From NCBI RefSeq assembly GCF_949987535.1, contig NC_080081.1, forward strand, positions 36,682,428 to 36,746,427: a stretch of DNA of 64,000 bases, written 5' to 3'. Shown piece by piece: positions 61,294-64,000 of the stretch; position 1 is the stretch's first letter; each line of letters opens with the position of its first letter. The notes under the pieces were generated by a model. That model did not search any database. It was not told where the DNA came from and saw nothing but the letters and a program-made list of their open reading frames with translations. The position numbers and the translations under genes are program-made. This DNA comes from Balaenoptera acutorostrata. Taxonomy: Eukaryota; Chordata; Mammalia; Artiodactyla; Balaenopteridae.

Positions 61294-61370
<77 letters not shown>
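61294..61370. repeat. (AT)n microsatellite, ~38 units
   Basis: An uninterrupted 77-bp alternating AT run, the longest simple repeat in the window. A 19-base A-run follows at 61390-61408, between two copies of GGTATAGT. Confidence 0.97.
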
Positions 61371-61376
<6 letters not shown>

Positions 61377-61544
61377 AAAAGGTATAGTTAAAAAAAAAAA
61401 AAAAAAAAGGTATAGTAATTGCCTGGAAGAGTAATTGAAGTTTCAGTGTCTGCCAACATTAGAGCTGCATTTCAGTTAAAAAAAAAATCTCCCTGTTATA
61501 TTTCCCAGTATTCAATATCTACTTAACACTAGGAAAAAAGATAG

Positions 61545-62075
61545 TTTTTGAAAGGGTTCAAGGCACATTCCCCTAAGATATGGCACCTTGGCATATTGAA
61601 TATTTTATGCTCAAGGAGTTTGAGAAAAGAGCAGAAAGAGGAAGGTTATTCTGACCTCCTCTTCCAGCCCCTCACCCTTCTTTCCTGAAACAGGCTAGAA
61701 AACCTTCAAGTGAGAGGTGCTTTCCCTATACCCAGAGGAAAGAAGTATCCTTATCTCTGAAAGCAAAGGGAGGCCAGGAAGAACCCTAACAAACAAGCCT
61801 TGCTAAGTTTCTCCCAGTTTACTACAATTACCTCGTACTCCTTACCTTATCGTATTCCTCCACAACTGTCCACTCTTCATCAGACCTAACCTAAAAGTAC
61901 ATAGGTCTGTTTCTTTGGGTCTTCATTTCCTTGTAAGAGCTCCTGTGTCACATAAAACTTATATTAAATCAATTAGTATGTTTTTCCCCTGTTAATGTCT
62001 TTGTCAGTTTAAGTTTCATATCTAACCAGGGACCCTAAGCAAGTTGAGAAAAATCTTTTCTCCCCTACGTTTTCA
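61545..62075 (+). mobile_element. Solo LTR-like element, plus strand (same family as 43145-43660)
   Basis: It contains GATATGGCACCTTGGCATAT, ATGTCTTTGTCAGTTTAAGT and TTTTCTCCCCTAC in the order found in the reverse complement of 43145-43660. It is the only clearly plus-oriented LTR-like element in the 50-62 kb cluster. Confidence 0.6.
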
Positions 62076-63640
62076 TTTCTGGCTCCTTCAAATGTTTTTC
62101 TTGTTATTGTTGCTTTTGTTATTATTTTTTTATAATTTGTTCTATTTCCTTTCCTTTTTTTCTTTTTCTAACATAAACTTGTTTACTTGAAAGCTATATA
62201 AAATAGATGCAAGCACTCCTATCTGTGAAATGGGATTATTACCTGATTAATATGTTATTTATACATTAATATAATTCAATATACTACCTGGAACAAAGTA
62301 TATAATAAAGAATAGTCTTTACCTGTATTAGATCTATTCAGTAGGCACAATAAATATATTATTTAATTTCTAATTAAATTTGATTTATTTTTACTCCTTC
62401 TAAAAATATCTCAGCTACACATCACTGCTGTTTCAATACGTCTATTTTGTATGTAAAAGAAACATCACTGTTTTGTTTGAAAACTGGAATTTAATTATGT
62501 TTATACCTTTTTCTTAGTTAAATGTTATTTACACTCAAGAATTACATTCTCTCCATATCTGATTGGAAAAGACATCCAATTCCCCCTAATAACAGCGCCA
62601 TTGTTTATCTTTAAGTGGCAGTAGGTAATAACAAAGCTGTTTCTCTCTTTCTCTCTCTTTTTTTCCTGCATTGTTCATGGTCGGCAGTAAAAAAGGGGCT
62701 GGAGTACTCAATAAGTTGTATATTTGATAGACTTTATAAAGCAATCTTCAATATCAAATAAAAAAGAAGCAAAATTGAGCAATAAATAAAGCAACAAAAT
62801 TGAAATGAATTGCACGTTGCTTGGAAAATCATAAAGGCAAGGAAGAAGAAAATTCTGTTGCTTGTGAAGTATGCATCACTTGCTTTTCTTTTCATTTTTT
62901 GGTTTTTTAAAGGCTATTTGGGGGAAATAATATCTATATATATTTTCGTAGAAGAACAATGATTATCATTTTCAAGTTTTATTTCCCTTTTTGCTAAAGT
63001 GCGATGCAAAAATTTAATAAATTAACCATTGCTCCATTGAAACTTCTTCCCGTGTGACACCCAGGACACCCCACAGGTACAGAAATGGTAGGAAGCAACA
63101 AATTTCTTTCCCTCTTCTCTTCTTTTTTTACCTCCTTCCTTCCATCCCTCCCTTCCCCTATCCTCCTCTCTCTGTTCTTCAGCAATGACACTCAACTTAT
63201 TCTAGAAAAATGTTTTACCTTTAACCCATCCAGTTCTGGGTTATTCCAGAACTGTCATTTGATTGATCTTTTTCTTGGCCAATTTAACTCATTCAGTTGT
63301 AGATATTTCTCATAGTTGGGCCTATCATTATATACTCACATCCTGAACTTGGATGATTCTAGGACCATGGTTTCAGCATAGAGGTATTCTCAACATCTCT
63401 TTTAGAGTCTAAAGACTCACATAAATGCTTAGCTCTCTTCTCATATCTGGGTTTTGGAATATATTTGGGCCAAGAAATATAATTCCAAGAGTAGCTAACA
63501 TGGGTTCCTGATTATCTTTCAGGGCCATTAAACACTCAGAGCTGACACAGAATGATTTCATATCTGTTTAACAATTTTAAGCTCTCTCCAGGTAAAGTCT
63601 GTACTTTAACAGACATTCATTCATAAATGGAAATAATGAT
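62076..63640. other. Downstream flank, no identifiable feature
   Basis: T-rich then mixed A/T-rich sequence with short pyrimidine tracts (for example 63100-63180). I see no gene. Confidence 0.5.
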
Positions 63641-63666
63641 CACACACACACACACACACACACACA
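63641..63666. repeat. (CA)n microsatellite, 13 units
   Basis: Perfect CA run followed by an interrupted CA stretch to about 63675. Confidence 0.95.
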
Positions 63667-64000
63667 TGCACACAGTACATGTTGCCTAAACAGTCTCAAA
63701 TTATCTGTAATAAGGAGCCCTATTAAATCTTTTTCAGTCTATTGCAGATGAGTATCTTTGCAAAATACAATAAAGATATCATGTCATTAAAGTTTTTAAA
63801 TGTTTATTTCGATTTCTATACTTATTTTGTCAAAGACTTGTGACAAAAAATGTATAGCATATTACACTGACCTGAATATCTTTATTCCCATGGAAATGTC
63901 ACTATATCTGTTGGGATTAGATTTTGTAGGGGCACCAAAATCAAAGTGTCATAAATAAAAGATGATAAAAGTATATTTCTGTTTCATATAAAGTCTGAAG
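63667..64000. other. Downstream flank, no identifiable feature
   Basis: A/T-rich sequence to the window end with nothing recognisable. Confidence 0.5.

Overview
The window is mammalian nuclear DNA, most likely from a cetacean. It holds one protein-coding gene, the 3' part of KLHL1 on the + strand. The cetacean call rests on six tRNA-derived CHR-type SINEs (heads reading GGGCTTCCCTGGTGGCGCAG, A-rich TAAA tails), on L1 elements with a cetartiodactyl-type 5' UTR, and on my not seeing the Bov-A/BovB repeats typical of ruminants. The species cannot be named from the sequence.

Gene layout: four exons with consensus splice sites and matching phases lie at 1035-1197, 24754-24966, 34103-34274 and 45509-45568 (stop codon included). 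Together they encode the last ~202 residues of a BTB-Kelch protein: kelch repeats 3 to 6 and the C-terminus ending ACVVVIKQP. A ~1.1 kb 3' UTR follows, with two AATAAA signals near 46.62 and 46.66 kb. If the gene has the human organisation (11 exons, 748 residues, from memory), these are exons 8-11. The promoter, BTB and BACK domains and the SCA8-associated antisense transcript at the 5' end lie outside the window to the left.

The rest is intron and downstream flank dominated by transposable elements. 1-~926 is the 5' part of a minus-strand L1 that runs off the left edge and stops ~110 bp before the first exon. 10948-18535 is a nearly 7.6 kb minus-strand insertion: an L1 with a complete 5' UTR, an intact ORF1 and a broken ORF2, plus a CHR SINE in its A-tail, all between 17-bp target-site duplications (TSDs). 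36145-41595 is a plus-strand L1 between 15-bp TSDs with a CHR SINE nested in ORF2. Four more CHR SINEs occur at 3.7, 28.7, 29.9 and 46.8 kb. Older material includes L2 3' ends (21.2, 23.3, 27.8 kb), a MIR (55.3 kb), an internally deleted Tigger-type DNA transposon (20.6 kb), a TIR-bearing DNA element (60.5 kb) and a decayed L1 (4.2 kb).

Beyond the gene (47-64 kb) there is a dense group of solo-LTR-like elements of endogenous retroviruses, almost all on the minus strand. One is immediately followed by a tRNA-Glu-like sequence. I saw no retroviral coding region, second gene, CRISPR, operon or undescribed system. The most useful observations concern transposon history: TSD pairs, nesting or 3' transduction, two CHR subfamilies, and the LTR/tRNA fusion.
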